Notes: generated from the sequence alone by a model not told the origin. Counted from the stretch's first letter, positions 1 through 12,005 are shown. The stretch is DNA of 64,000 nucleotides from Cyrtodaria siliqua (GCA_037043455.1 JAWPHD010011523.1:1-64000), one strand, 5' to 3'. Translations and numbers: made by a program.

Positions 1-446
1 GTGGGCTAATGCCCTATACTTTGTGTAGCAAGTTAGCTACTTGTGTAGCAAGTTAGCTACAGGTATCTGTCTGTCCTTGCTAACCTAGTGGGCTAATGCC
101 CTATACTTTGTGTAGCAAGTTAGCTACTTGTGTAGCAAGTTAGCTACAGGTATCTGTCTGTCCTTGCTAACCTAGTGGGCTAATGCCCTATACTTTGTGT
201 AGCAAGTTAGCTACTTGTGTAGCAAGTTAGCTACAGGTATCTGTCTGTCCTTGCTAACCTAGTGGGCTAATGCCCTATACTTTGTGTAGCAAGTTAGCTA
301 CAGGTGTCTGTCTGTCCTCAATAACCCAGCAGGCTAATGCCTTATACTTAGTGTAGAAAGTTAGCTACAGGTACTGTCCTCAATAACCCAGTGGGATAAT
401 TCCCTATACTTGGTGTAGCAAGCTACAAGTATCTATCTGTCCTCAA
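1..446. repeat. 67/87-bp minisatellite, left block
   Basis: Tandem units begin with GTGGGCTAATGCCCTATAC at 1, 88, 175 and 262, a strict 87-bp period. Later units (262, about 329 and on) are shorter because the 20-bp segment TTGTGTAGCAAGTTAGCTAC, duplicated in the 87-bp form, occurs once, giving a 67-bp form. Units decay toward 446, where a LINE interrupts the array. The same array resumes at 2262. The left end is outside the window. Confidence 0.95.
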
Positions 447-2262
447 TGATCGGATGAAAATGGTTTTAAATTGTCTAAATCTAAAACTAATTGTATGCAT
501 TTTTGTCAACTACGTAAACATCATGAAGACCCTCATCTAACACTGGATGGGTCACCAATACCAGTAGTGGATGAGACAAAATTTCTTGGTCTTATTGTCG
601 ACCGTAAATTAACGTTTACACCACACCTTAAATACTTGAAGGCCAAGTGCCTTAAAGCTCTTAATTTACTTAAAGTTGTTGCAAACACTAATTGGGGAGC
701 AGATCGTAAAGTCCTTTTACAACTTTATAGATCTCTTATCAGATCCAAGCTGGACTACGGCTCGATAGTATATGGATCGACTCGCAAGTCATACTTGCAG
801 ATGCTCAATCCTATACATAATCAAGGATTACAACTCACCTTAGGTGCCTTTCGTACATCACCAGCCGAAAGTCTATATTTTGAATCTAATGAACCATCAC
901 TGTCTCATAGACGGAACAAATTAGCCCTACAATATGCCATTAAATTAAAATCTAACCTTTCAAACCCAACTTTCGATAATGTTTTTAATCCTAGTTATGA
1001 ACCTCTTTTTGATCGAAAACCTAAGGCCATTCGACTATTTGGTCTTCGTATTAAACCAAAATTAAGAGACTCTGAAATCGACCTAAATTTGATTGCCAAG
1101 TACAAAGTATCACAAATTCCACCTTGGACTTTGGAAACACCAACAATTATTTTTGATCTTTGTAATAGTAACAAATCCAGTACAGACCCTACTGTCTTTC
1201 AAAGCAAATTTAATGAAATTAAATCGAAATACAGTAACTTTCAACATATATACACAGATGATTCTAAAGATGGAGATAAGGTAGCTGCAGCAGCTGTTAT
1301 TCACAAACACAGCATAAAGAGCTGCCTGCCTGACAAGGCCTCTATCTTTCCAGCTGAACGTAAGGCAATTGAACTTGCCTTAAATTATTTTCAGGAATCT
1401 GATGACCATTTTGGAATATTTTCTGATTCCCTTTCATCTCTTCATGCACTGGGTAATATGAAACATGATAACCCAGTTGTGCTTCAGCTTTTAGAAAAGT
1501 ACAATTCTCTTATAGTTGATAATGTTATTATTTTCTGCTGGCTTCCAAGCCATGTAAGAATACGTGGTAATGATAGAGCTGAAAGTGCTGCTAAAGCAGC
1601 ATTAGGTTTACATATATCTAATGCTAAATTACCTTATACTGATTTTAAAAGTTGTATTAACACATTTATTCATAACTCTTGGCAAGCCGCTTGGGCTTTG
1701 TCAGTTAACAATAAACTCCATTCAATTAAACCGTTACTTGGAGAATGGTGTTCTTCTAGTAGACCCATTCGTCGAGAAGAAGTTGTCCTAGCCCGGTGCA
1801 GGATATGGCATACACGTTATACTCATTTATATTTATTACAAGTTGAGTAATTACCAGAATGTATACCCTGCTTTGCACCGTTAACGGTCAAACACATCTT
1901 GTTGGAATGTGTAGACTTTGATCCTATGCGTCAAAGGTATTACAATGTTAATATTATGAAAGAGTTATTTGATACTATAGATTTTAGTCTTGTTTTAGAT
2001 TTCCTCAAAGAAATCAGACTATATAAATCATTATAATGTGTTCTTATATATATTTACTTGTTTATATACCCGTTGACGGGCATTTGTTGATTTACATATA
2101 TAGTTTATATTACTACCATATCATCCCTTATTTTTTAATAGTTTTATCTTGATATATTTACATTAATTTTTAATTACAACTTAATTTCTTCATTTTTCAT
2201 CGTTTTTTGCGCACACAATGACCTATTTATGTGTCGACGTGCCGTAAAACACCATTCATTCA
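447..2262 (+). mobile_element. 5'-truncated LINE (RT-RNase H, I-clade-like) inserted in minisatellite
   Basis: The block lies exactly between two halves of the 67/87-bp minisatellite: the array word CCTCAATAACCCAG is broken near 445-452 and restarts near 2262. The 5' end falls inside the reverse transcriptase, as expected for 5'-truncated target-primed insertion. The 3' end is a non-coding tail of about 220 bp that ends in ATTCATTCATT. A short TCAAT-like repeat at both junctions may be the target duplication. A piece of the same tail lies at 32011-32110 on the other strand. I assign an RNase H-bearing I-group lineage from domain order only. Confidence 0.88.
450..2036 (+). pseudogene. LINE ORF2 C-terminal half: RT palm end and thumb, RNase H, CCHC; one in-frame stop
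   Basis: The frame is open from 450 to a TAA at 1848-1850 and continues in the same frame to a second stop at 2034-2036. Numbered from codon 471, residues 1-120 are the RT palm end and thumb (FLGLIVDRKLTF, RSLIRSKLDYGSIVYGS). Residues 258-380 are an RNase H fold with the acidic set D263 (IYTDDSK), E296 (AERKAI), D319 (FSDSLSS) and the H361/D368 segment (SHVRIRGNDRAE). After the stop, codons 1851 onward give a Cys-x2-Cys...His...Cys cluster typical of LINE C-termini. The stop falls just before LPEC and fits a single C-to-T change in a CAA codon. The RT catalytic core lies upstream and is missing, so this copy cannot move by itself. The first ATG in frame is at 495; the upstream codons are part of the truncated frame, not a start. 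Confidence 0.9.
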
Positions 2263-2446
2263 TTTATTCAATAACCCAGTGGGCTAATGCCCTATACTAC
2301 ATCTATCTGCCTGTCCTCAACAACCCATTGGGCTAATGCACTGTACTTTGTGTAACAAGCTACATGTATCTGTCTTTCCTCAATAACGTAGTGGGCTAAT
2401 GCCCTGTACTTTGTGTAGCAAGTTAGCTACAGGTATCTGTCTGTCA
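2262..2446. repeat. 67-bp minisatellite, right block
   Basis: The array from the left edge resumes after the LINE: CAGTGGGCTAATGCCCT at about 2277 and related words at about 2327 and 2393, ending in CTGTCTGTC near 2446. Units are more diverged than in the left block. Confidence 0.9.
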
Positions 2447-2602
2447 TCATCTTCATTTTCAGTAATTGCCTCCCTCTTCTTAGAGTATATTCGCAATCCG
2501 TCTTGGACCACACATGAGCAGCAGAAAGGTTAAAAATATACGGTCCAGGGTTAAAATCTTCTTTGTGCATCGGATTTTAAAAATAAAAGCATTTTTCATT
2601 GT

Positions 2603-3290
2603 CTAGAACATATGGGTGGCCAGAATCGACCGGAAGGATTCCACAGTGGTCTGGTCTACAGTCCTAATCGGTAGGTTGTACAGGGTGATTGAGTGTGGGA
2701 AGAAACTATGCTGGTAGGTTGTGTTCCTGGCATGGATCTGTCTGTACCTTTGGTGATGGCAACTGGTGTTGACAAGATTTGGTGTCAGCTACTGAAGGGG
2801 GTTTATGTCCACAAGGTGATTTGAGACCTTGTAGAGCATGGTGACCCTGGCTTTATCTCTCTTGGCCTTTAATGTTTCACATCCCAGGCTCTGGAGCATG
2901 GATGTCACACTGCTGGTCCTGGAGAAGTCATTGTAGGCGAAACGGGCTGCTCTCCTTTGCATCATTTCCAGCTGGTTGTTGTTTCCAGAGTGAGGTGACC
3001 ATACTATAGAGGCGTATTCTAGGGTTGGCCTGACGTATGTCTTGTAGGCTTGTGATTTTGATTTAGTCATAACCGCGTAGGAAAGCCATGGTGGAGTTTG
3101 CTTTCTTGGTAGTATTGTCGATGTGTGTGCCCCATGAGAGATTGTTTGTGATTGTCACACCAAGGTATTTTGCACTTCTGGTGGATTTGAGGGTACTTCC
3201 TTGGAGGGACGATTTTGTGACTAGTAGCGTTATTTTCTTGGTATAACTTGCATTTTTGGATTGTTTCATTTTTGCATTGTTACATCTAAC
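2603..3290 (-). pseudogene. CR1/jockey-type LINE RT C-terminal fragment without RNase H
   Basis: Minus-strand translation gives the end of a non-LTR reverse transcriptase: STRSAKYLGVTITNNLSW (about 3190-3130), then KTYVRPTLEYASIVWSP and LEMMQRRAARFAYND (about 3040-2920), then a tail with HSFFPHSITLYNLP and a stop at 2605-2603. The first part is in one frame, ending with the stop at 3063. The rest is in another frame that is open from 3070, so a frameshift lies at about 3063-3080. An in-frame stop follows INPLQ near 2789. This is a dead fragment, of a lineage different from the LINE at 447-2262. Its 5' border is unclear because similarity fades above about 3290. Confidence 0.85.
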
Positions 3291-3684
3291 ACCGATGAGG
3301 GATAAGCTATTATTTTCGTAGCGCCATCTGATGTAATAATGCAACTTATTGCATTCTTGTATTCTTCATTTTAACTTCTGCATTTGTAACTTGTATATTA
3401 ATTACAAATCCACTTTCTTGAAAAGTTGTATTATTATTTTTTTTCGAAGTCTAATGAAAAGAAAAACATTGCTATGAATGTATTAATTAAATAATGCATA
3501 TAACAAATTATCAATGTGTATTTAATAAAAATCTAGAATTTAGAAATGGAATAAGGCATATTACAATTTGTCATAATGCAAGTTCAAAATAACAATTTAG
3601 TCAATTTAAACAAAAGCACAATGAATTTAGCGTTTTAGAAATGAGGAAATTACAAATCTAAAATTAAGAAATGGAATAAGGCAT
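3291..3684. other. AT-rich spacer with a short direct repeat
   Basis: No coding signal. The word AGAAATGGAATAAGGCATA occurs at about 3542-3560 and again just before 3685. The sequence that follows the first copy, AATTTGTCATAATGCAAG, is found again after 6305. Confidence 0.6.
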
Positions 3685-4883
3685 ACCCCTGCCAAACTCT
3701 GTTCTTATACTCAAGAACAGTTCATGAACAGTTCTAGAACATTAAGAACAGTTCCTGAACTGTTCTTGATTCATTGTTCTAGAACATTTGCTCTTAATAT
3801 GTTCTTGAACATTTTCAAGAACTATTGAAGAACATTTAAGAACTTCAATTTTTCTTAAGATATTCTTGAAAGGTTCTTGAACAGGTTTAGAACAGTTGAA
3901 GAATCTTTAAATAGAGAAAATGCTCTAAAAATGTTCTTGAACAATTTCTAGAATTTTCAGGTATTCCTGAACTGTTCTTAATTTGTTCTTGAACAATTTG
4001 AAGAACAAATGAAGAACCGTTCAGGAATTCTTAAACCATTCTTAATTAGTTCTTAACTCTAAGTGTTCTTAAACTTTAAGTGTTTAGCACTAATTAAGAA
4101 CAGTTTAAACCCTTGAAGTTCCTAATATGTTCTTCATTTGTTCTTGAAATTGTTTAAGAACAGTTTCAGAACATTTTCTCTAAAGTTCTTCAAATGTTCT
4201 TTAAAATGTGAACTAAATTCCTTTAAATAGGAAATGTAATTAAGATGTTCTTTAAATATCTACAAATGTGTTATTTTAATAGGAATGTCATTACAGATCG
4301 ATTACATCTGTGCAAATGTAAATATACATTAAATTAGTAAGCAAGTCACAATATTAACCACCTAATAAACTATTGTGATCTTCCATTATTAGTCACACTA
4401 CTTACTGATACAGCGTTTGAAAAAGGCATTACTTTTGTAATGCTGACAGACACAGGTATTATAATGAAATATGAAATTTCTTTGTTTTAAGTAGCTTGAA
4501 CACACCCCAAGTATACATAGATGGCTTTTGCTGGGACATAGAAACAATTATCCATAAACTTGGTCTAAAAAGACATTTATTTTGTAGCACTTAAGTTTTG
4601 TGTTGATTAAATTAAAGTTCAAAACTTTCAAATATTTTGAGTATTTCCACAAAACAACATAATTTTATTACACTATTTCCAGAACAGGTTTAATCAACAC
4701 AGTATACGTTATAAGAAAAATTACAGTTCTTGAAATGTTCTTCAATAGTTCTTGAAAATGTTCAAGAATATATTAAGAACATGTTCTAGGACAGTGAATC
4801 AAGAACAGTTCAGGAACTGTTCTTAATGTTCTAGAAATGTTCATGAACTGTTCTTGAGTATAAGAACAGAGTTTCACAGGGGT
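3685..4883. mobile_element. Foldback element saturated with GTTCTTGAAC-like words
   Basis: The left end (CCCCTGCCAAACTCTGTTCT from 3686) and the reverse complement of the right end (CCCCTGTGAAACTCTGTTCT, ending at 4882) match over about 100 bp with few differences, giving long terminal inverted repeats. Inside both arms and part of the centre, words such as AAGAACAGTTC, GTTCTAGAAC and TTCTTGAAC recur every 10-20 bp. The centre (about 4280-4680) is ordinary AT-rich DNA. No transposase frame is visible, so it is non-autonomous. Confidence 0.85.
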
Positions 4884-5640
4884 TTATCTTCATTAATTAA
4901 ACAAATCTATACTAGTATTAACAAACAAATATATGATAATCATTATTGCATGAACAGTTTAATATAATAACATTATCTGGAGTTTAAAAGCCCATGTCTT
5001 CATTTATATTTGCAAAGAAAGTAGGTAAAGAAAATCACAAATTTTGCCATTACCTGTATTTTACTTGTAATTATATATATTTGTTTGAAAATTGCCAAAT
5101 ATTCATGTATATATGTAAGAAGTTTATATATATCAAAATACACCACATGACCACTACCGTGATACGTGTAGCAAGTTTTATGAAGATATGTTTTTTAGTT
5201 TAGTAGTTTGGAAAGAAATATGGATTGTTTTACTAATATATGACACCTGAGTGTGATTCTGACAAAATTGCAGACACCATTCTTTTGAGTTTTTGGCGGG
5301 AAAATGGCAGTCCAACTGAAGATTGTGCTTGCACCATTTAATAATTAAATGTAAGTGTTTTGTGATAATACTTAAATTACTTATTGTGTCAAAACATCTT
5401 ATACATTTAAGTTGTATTTGAAAGATGAAATTTCTAAATGTAGTCTTTAGAAACAGTATATTAAAATGAAACCCCTATTGTCATGTGTTTTCGCGGATTG
5501 ACTTTCTTTTTTTGTTGCTGACAGAAAAATGGTATTCAGCACTGCAGATATTATTTCATTTCAGTATCATATGTAACATTTCACCAAGTATGATCAGGCC
5601 TTCTGAAGGTTCAATTAATGAATTGTTCTTCAACTGTTAT
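4884..5640. other. AT-rich spacer
   Basis: No conserved frame, RNA gene or tandem structure seen. The small open frame at 4994-5203 has no recognisable motif and biased AT composition, so I do not call it a gene. Confidence 0.5.
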
Positions 5641-5649
5641 GTAGGTTAA

Positions 5650-6297
5650 ATTAGTGGCCAAGGGAGTTCTGGAACTGTGCAGGAACTGTTCTGGATAGAT
5701 TGTTCAAGAACTGTTCTTGAACTGTGCTTCATCTGTTCTTGAGCAGTTCTAGTACAGTGCATGAATGTTAAATGAGACAAAATTTCTAGAACTTCTGTTC
5801 AAAAACAGTTCCAGAATTATCTTACTGGAACTGTTCAAGAACAGTTCCAGTATAGTTCTAGAACTGTTCTAGAATAGTTCCAGTACAGATCATTCTGGAA
5901 CAGTTCTAGAACAGTTCCAGTACAGATAGTTCTAGAACTGTGCTTCATCTGTTCTTGAGCAGTTCTAGAACTGTGCATGAACGTTAAGTGAGACAAAATT
6001 TCTAGAGCTTATGTTCAAGAACAGTTCTAAGAACAGTTCCAGAACAGAGAGTTCTAGAACTGTCCTAGAACAGTTCCAGTACAGATTGTTCTGTAACAGT
6101 TCTAGAACAGTTCCAGTACAGATAGTTCAAGAACTGTTCTTGAACATAAGTTCTAGAAAATTTGTCTCATTTAACGTTCACATACTGCTCTAGAACTGTA
6201 CCAGAACATATTAGATACAGTTCAAGAACAGTTCTTGAACAATCTATCCAGAACAGTTCAAGAATTGTTCATGCACAGTTCTAGATAATTTCGCAGG
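5650..6297. mobile_element. Second foldback element with the same GTTCT/AGAAC words
   Basis: The left arm (about 5660-5800, with TGGATAGATTGTTCAAGAAC and AATGAGACAAAATTTCTAG) is matched in reverse complement by the right arm (about 6140-6290). The centre is packed with AGAACAGTTCCAG and TTCTAGAAC words. The right end reads GCAGGGGAA, whose reverse complement (TTCCCCTGC) matches the left end of the element at 3685. This suggests a shared family or one composite element. Confidence 0.75.
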
Positions 6298-6359
6298 GGA
6301 ATAATTGCAATTTGTCATAATGCAAGTTCAAAATGACAAAATACAAGATTTGCTTATGG

Positions 6360-6580
6360 CGGATATCCCGCTCCATACATTAGCCCACAAGGTCAGATGC
6401 CCGTTGCTCATTACACAATGTATAGCGCATTCAAGCCCACAAGGTTATCAAGAACTGATACATCCCTGTAGCTATAGTTAGCTACACAAAGTACAGGTTA
6501 TAGAGGACAGCCAGACTAACTACACAAATTACAGTACATTAGCCCATGACAGACAGATCCCTATTAGCAATGTGCATTAG
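6360..6580. repeat. Degraded inverted copies of the 67-bp minisatellite
   Basis: AGCCCACAAGG, GTTAGCTACACAAAGTA and CATTAGCCCA occur here and are the reverse complements of words in the array at 1-446. Units are heavily decayed. The array thus lies in opposite orientation on the two sides of the foldback block. Confidence 0.65.
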
Positions 6581-7385
6581 CCTGACAATTCTGATCATCA
6601 GAAGGAACAATTCAGCAACTGCACATTCAATCCAAATTAGTTCAGCTGATGCTAATGGTACAATGAATAATGTCATGGATTTGCATTTATATTGATCTTC
6701 CATGTTAAGCTCCAAAGTGACATTACATCTTATTCAGTCTGTACAAGCGCTGATAACACGCTAAGATCCGACAGACTTTAGTCACATGCTTACTGCATCC
6801 ATTTTGTGCTGTAATTCCAACCGAGCTGTGCCGTGGCATCAATGGCACAGATTTGCCATGAGAAAAAAGTCACACAATTTTGCTGTTTATATAAATAAAT
6901 TATAATATAAAAACAGTAAAAACTGTATGAAGAAAATTTCTGTAAGAGAAATACTGGGTATTAAAGCTTCCAGTAAAATGAAGATTTCATAAATATTGAT
7001 TTTGAAGATTTGGTGAATACATGTTGGAAGAAGTTGTCGACTAAAACCAAAGCCTGGAAATTGAGTGTATAAGTTTCTGTTTCTGTGTATTTCATAATAT
7101 ATTGTCCTCTTCCTATTGTGAGGGTACTCTGTAATATGGATTCACATTTAGTAAAACATATCTTGCTTAGGGTAGCATGAGATCAGAGAAACAGATAAGC
7201 ATTTGAAGGTAACTGGGTTTAACTCCATAGTTTTGGTTTTAATTGGGTATTGGCCAAACTCATTTGGGTATTATGGAGAAATGTCCATGCTTATAACAGT
7301 CTATTAAATCTTTTTAGAATTATTCTATATTTATAATTTTATGATTCTTGGTTTCAAGAAACTCATTGCTCACTGACAGATGCAA
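6581..7385. other. Spacer, no feature seen
   Basis: Unique-looking AT-rich DNA. I see no coding frame, tandem repeat or inverted repeat. Confidence 0.5.
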
Positions 7386-7735
7386 ACTGATGACCATGGT
7401 TGATTATGGTTAGCATGGTTTAGTATGGTCAACCATGGTTGAACCAGTTGAAACATGGTTAGCAGTGCTTTTGACCATGGTTAATTTCAAAACCATAGTT
7501 TGTAAGCATGGTCAAGTTGATAACCATGGTCAATAATGCTCTCAGACCATGGTCAATATTGATGACTATGGATAACCATGGTCAATAATGCTCTCAGACC
7601 ATGGTCAATATTGATGACTATGGTTAAGGTTCAAAACCATGGTTGTCTTTTAAAACCATGTTTTTTGGACAACCATGGTTGCAATGATAATCTTAATGAC
7701 CATGATGGTTGAGCAGGTGACCATAGTTTTAAATA
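7386..7735. repeat. ACCATGGT-rich tract with 52-bp duplication
   Basis: The palindrome ACCATGGT and its near forms (ACCATAGT, GACCATGGTC, AACCATGGTT) occur many times on both strands. A 52-bp segment starting TAACCATGGTCAATAATG is tandemly duplicated (about 7521 and 7573). I do not see clean terminal inverted repeats, but the style resembles the word-saturated foldback elements nearby. Confidence 0.75.
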
Positions 7736-8371
7736 ATGTTGAACATTGGTTCAGACTATAGTGATTTTCTTTGCATTAAAAGACACTTTGTCAATATGCC
7801 ATATATTGCAAAAAGGTGCAATGACATCATCGTTCCAAGACGGCCGCCTCCGTTTATGTTCCTTTGCAAATTTTCAATTGGTCATATCTCATTTATTTTT
7901 CAAGGTATTTTGATAATTCAAGTTTGTTCAGAGCCCTTTTAAATAATACCGTATTTTACCTTGTATAGTACGCAGTTTTTTTTACCACTTTTACGGTTTC
8001 CGAAATGGGGTTGCGTACAATATAAGGAAACAATTAAAAGAACTTTTTTTTTCTTGCAGAAAATCGATGTAAAATTGTGAATACTGATAATACAAAATTT
8101 TTTCGTAATTTACTCGCTTCATATAAGTAATATATTGACATAATTCGATTTATAAATGAATAAAGTGTATTATGATGCTTGTTTTTGTATAAATGTTTGC
8201 ATGTTTGTTGTAAAACTTCAATAAATTGTGTGAAAAATAGTCCCTCGATTTTGTTGTTTATATCGCGTGACGTAATATCACGTGACTTCCAGCTGTTTAG
8301 ACTGGTACATGTGGTATTGTTACAGTTCTATTCTATTCTAATATTTATAGGATTTTATTTAATATTTTATA
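7736..8371. other. Spacer, no supported feature
   Basis: Short open frames here lack recognisable motifs. AT-rich; a CCGTATTTTACC word near 7950 resembles ends of animal DNA transposons, but no partner end was found. Confidence 0.4.
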
Positions 8372-8372
8372 A

Positions 8373-8425
8373 ACAAGAGGGCCATGATGGCCCTATATCG
8401 CTCACCTGAGTTAATTTGAACCAAT
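8373..8425. mobile_element. 5' end fragment of an ACAAGAG-type element
   Basis: Starts ACAAGAG followed by the hairpin AGGGCCATGATGGCCCT (8378-8394) and CTCACCTGAG (8401-8410). It is then cut off by a second, longer copy that starts at 8426. Confidence 0.7.
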
Positions 8426-9980
8426 ACAAGAGGGCCAGGGCCAAGATGGCCCTAAAGCGATCACCTGAGTACTGGCACATTATCGAACTTCTTCGGAATC
8501 TTATGTCATATACAATCTGTGCAAGTTTGGTTAAGGTTGTTCAAGAAATGTGGGCCCTGTTGTGTATAACAACATTGAAATAGACAGTTTAAGACACTGA
8601 CAAAATTTGGTAAAGATCAAATATAAAATGAAGGTGCTAGAGAGTAACACCTTGGGCAGAGCCCAAAGTGACCCAAGGGCTACATGTAATATATGAGAGC
8701 TGTGTGCTTTGTGGTTTTAGAGAAGATTTTTTAAGTTTTTCCTCATACAAGTCTATGTAAAACGTGACCACTGGGGCAGGGCCAAATGTGAACCCAGGGT
8801 CACCATTTGAACAAACTTGGTAAAGGACCATAAGAGTATAGTAAATGCAAAATATTAAACCTCTGGCTCTTGTAGTTCCAGAGAAGAAGACTTTAATGTG
8901 TTTCCTATATAAGTCTATGTAAAACTGTGACCCACGGAGTTTGTGTAAAATTTTACCCCAGGGTCATCAATTGAACAAACTTGGTAGAGGACCATAATCT
9001 AATAGTGAATGCAAAATATTAAACCTCTGGCTCTTGCAGTTTCAGAGAAGAAGATTTTTTAAGTTTTTCCATATACATATCTATGTAAAACTGTGACCCC
9101 AGCGGCAGGGACAAATTTGACCCCAGGGTCACCATTTGAACAAACTTGGTAGAGGACCATAAGCTTATAGCAATTGCAAAATATTAAACCTCTGGCTCTT
9201 GCAGTTTCAGAGAAGAAGATTTGTTTTTGTTTTTCCCAATACAAATCTATGTAAAACTGTGACTCCCGTGGCGGGGTCAAATGTAACCCCAGGGTCACCA
9301 TTTGAACAAACTTGGGAGAGGACCATAAGCTTATAGCAAATGCAAAATATTAAACCTCTGGCTCTTGCAGTTTTAGAGAAGAAGATTTTTTAAGTTTTTC
9401 CCTATATATGTCTATGTAAAACATGTGACCCTTGGGGCGGGGCCAAATGTGACCCCAGGGTCACCATTTGAACAAACTTTGTAAAGGACCATAAGCTTAT
9501 AGTAAATGCAAAATATCAAACCTCTGGCTCTTGCAGTTTCCGAGAAGACGATTTTTAAAAATAAATCCTATATAAGTCTATGTAAAACTGTGAACCCCGG
9601 GGCGTGGACAAATTTGACCCCAGGGTCACCATTTGAACAAATTTAGTAGAGGACCATAAGCTGATGCTACATGTAATACATGAGACCTCTGTGCCTTGTG
9701 GTTTCAGAGAAGAAGATTTTTTTAAAGTTTTTTCCTATATGTCTATATGAAAAACATGCGTTAATCTCAATATACAAACTTTGGAACCCCGGGGCATAGC
9801 CATTTTTAACCCCGGGGACTTCATTTGAACAAACTTGATAGTCTAGACATTGGCGATCATTTTAAAAGAAAAACTGTTGAAATCTGTCCAGCGGTTCTTG
9901 AGAAGAAGATTTTTTAAGGTTTCAACCATATATGGTAATGGCGGCCATCTTGGATGCCTTCGGCTCAGGTGAGCTAAAAA
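8426..9980. mobile_element. ACAAGAG...GAGCTAAAAA composite element with about 180-bp internal units
   Basis: The left end is ACAAGAGGGCC with a GGCC hairpin (8431-8453) and TCACCTGAG. The right end carries CTCAGGTGAG (9964-9973) directly before CTAAAAA, so the subterminal words pair as an inverted repeat. The interior is 6-7 diverged tandem units of about 180 bp, each holding GACCCCAGGGTCACCATTTG, TGCAAAATATTAAACCTCTG and TCTATGTAAAACTGTGACC. Related copies lie at 37502-39003 and 43930-45138. Open frames on the minus strand here come from the repeat and are not genes. Read on the minus strand, the ends resemble Helentron-associated elements (inference). Confidence 0.8.
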
Positions 9981-11230
9981 TTAATGAAGGTTTTGCTTTA
10001 TTTTGAAAGACATATTTTAGACGGCGTAGAAAGGCAGAATCACCCTACTTTGAAATGGCAATTATTCAATAATGCTTGTGAAAACATGCTTACTGGTACA
10101 CATTTGATGATTGATAATTGGGCCAAACAAGATCGCACCTCGGCTGCAGTATAGTCACACTTTAAACACGGGTAGAGTGAGTTATTCTATTTCTATAATC
10201 CTTTGAAGTTGCCGCAAGTAGCGACTATTTCTGAGGATGCACTTTGACACGTCGTGTGACACAGGGTTAATTGTGTGAGAAAATGGTTTGAACATGTTGC
10301 TGTCAAGTAGATACCTATAAGAAGTATAAGTATTTGAATGGTAGAAAGCTGTATGGAAGTTAGTGTGTGAGAAATGGCCTTCATAGGAATCATCTAGAAG
10401 TAAACATGTGCACAGTCTGAACACTTTAAGTAAGGCTTACAGTGTCTGAGAAATGGACTTAAAACTTAATAAAAAAAGAATTTCATATGGATGTATAGAT
10501 CGACGAGTGGATGGTTCTGATGGATGGGCAAAGGTCTGCCTCCTCCCCTTTCGTGGCAGAATTAAAAAGGTATATATTATGCATCGTGTCATCCGATGAC
10601 AAAGAAACTATAATGGTTAGTCATAGAAGTTACAAAACAAATTTGTTAAACATTTTTCAGAATACATTCCAATCATTTTACAAGAGCTTTTGAAAAATGT
10701 TACAAATATATTTCCTAACAAACCAATTTAGTCACTTTTAATGATAGATTTTTGCAAAGTACACATAACCTAAAAATAATAATATAATCAGTGTTTTAAA
10801 TATAGATGAGAAACAATAATGGAAACTTCTCTCCTAAGTATGTACAGTGAAGTAAGAAGAGAGTGAATGGTGACCCGTAATGGAGATATAGCGCAGCTGA
10901 CTGAAATCTCGTATGGCTTCGAGAAGTGGAAGGAACCTCGTTTTAGCGGTAAACTTTTCTGAATATCCGCCATTTTGTTTCCATTGGTGAAGTGCTCTGC
11001 TTTGTGAAATTGTAAAATATTTGACTGTTTTGCATTATTAGGTCATCTTACTTCACAGAACTTGTTTGTTGTTATATTACTAATAGTTGATATTGACATT
11101 TTGTGTATTTTTACGTTACTTTACAGTGAATTGATTGATATAAAATAAAATGCACAAACTGTTGGTCGACCGTGTTCGTTAAAGTATTGTTTATCAGAGA
11201 TGTCGAGATGGCGCAAATCCGCTATACATT
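9981..11230. other. Spacer, no supported feature
   Basis: Short open frames at 10182-10424 (minus) and 10788-10973 (minus) have no family motif I recognise. No tandem structure until about 11235. Confidence 0.4.
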
Positions 11231-11234
11231 AGTT

Positions 11235-12005
11235 TGTTTTAATTAATTCCTCAAAACTAAACAGCTCGCCGTCGAAAACTGTGATTGTAAAATGTAGTGG
11301 TCCACTTTTTTTATGCAAAACTCCTTTATTTTATCTAATAATAATTTGTGTTAAAAACTGCATAGATATCGACCAGCATGGCAGATTCTAGCCAATGCCG
11401 ATTAAATGCACCCTTTTGTACTTCTCTATTAATTTGTTTGTTTTATTTAATTCCTAGAAAATAGACAGCTCGCTGTCGAGAAATATGATTGAAGAATGTA
11501 GTGGTACACTTTTTGTTATGCAAAAACCTTAATTTGTCTAATAATTTGTCTTAACAACTGCATAGATATCGCACAAAACGACCATACATGCCGATTCCAT
11601 CCAATGATTATGAAATGCCATCTTGTTTGACTTCGCTATACATTTTTTTGTTTTAGTTAATTCCTAGGAAATAGACAGCTCGTTGTCAAGAAATATGATT
11701 GACGGATGTAGTGGTACACTTTTTGTTATGTAAAAACCTTAATTTTGTCTTAAAGACGACATAGAGTGTCGACCAAAACGGCCATACATGGCCGATTCTA
11801 GCCAACGACGATGCTGTAGGAATCCGCTTTAGGTTTTTTAATTTTAGTTAATTCCTCCAATAAAAACACCTCGCTGTCAAGAAATATGATTAAAGAATGT
11901 AGTGGTACACTTTTTGTTTATGTAAACGCTTTATTTATGTTTTAAAAACTCTTATTCAACCCATCTGTGTTGGTGCTCTTTTGGTTAATTAAATGTCCTT
12001 TCCAG
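11235..12005. repeat. About 200-bp-class tandem repeat, four diverged units
   Basis: Each unit contains TTAATTCCT, an ACAGCTCGCTGTCGAGAAAT-like segment, AATGTAGTGGTACACTTTTT and, in the first three, a CATAGATATCGACC-like stretch. Units start near 11235, 11450, 11655 and 11845. The last unit is different at its end (GTTGGTGCTCTTTTG) and this version recurs alone at 40280-40435. Confidence 0.8.

Noticed and set aside
471..1850. A host gene with an RNase H domain
   Set aside because: RT thumb, RNase H and CCHC order, truncation inside the RT and the 3' tail are LINE features, and the block interrupts a minisatellite.
3690..6290. Glucocorticoid-type response elements (AGAACA...TGTTCT)
   Set aside because: The word saturates the whole foldback elements on both strands, so single sites carry no regulatory meaning.
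8637..9301. Minus-strand frames with a repeated VLYQVCSNGDPGV peptide
   Set aside because: Arises from internal units of a dispersed repeat found at three loci with frame-breaking differences.
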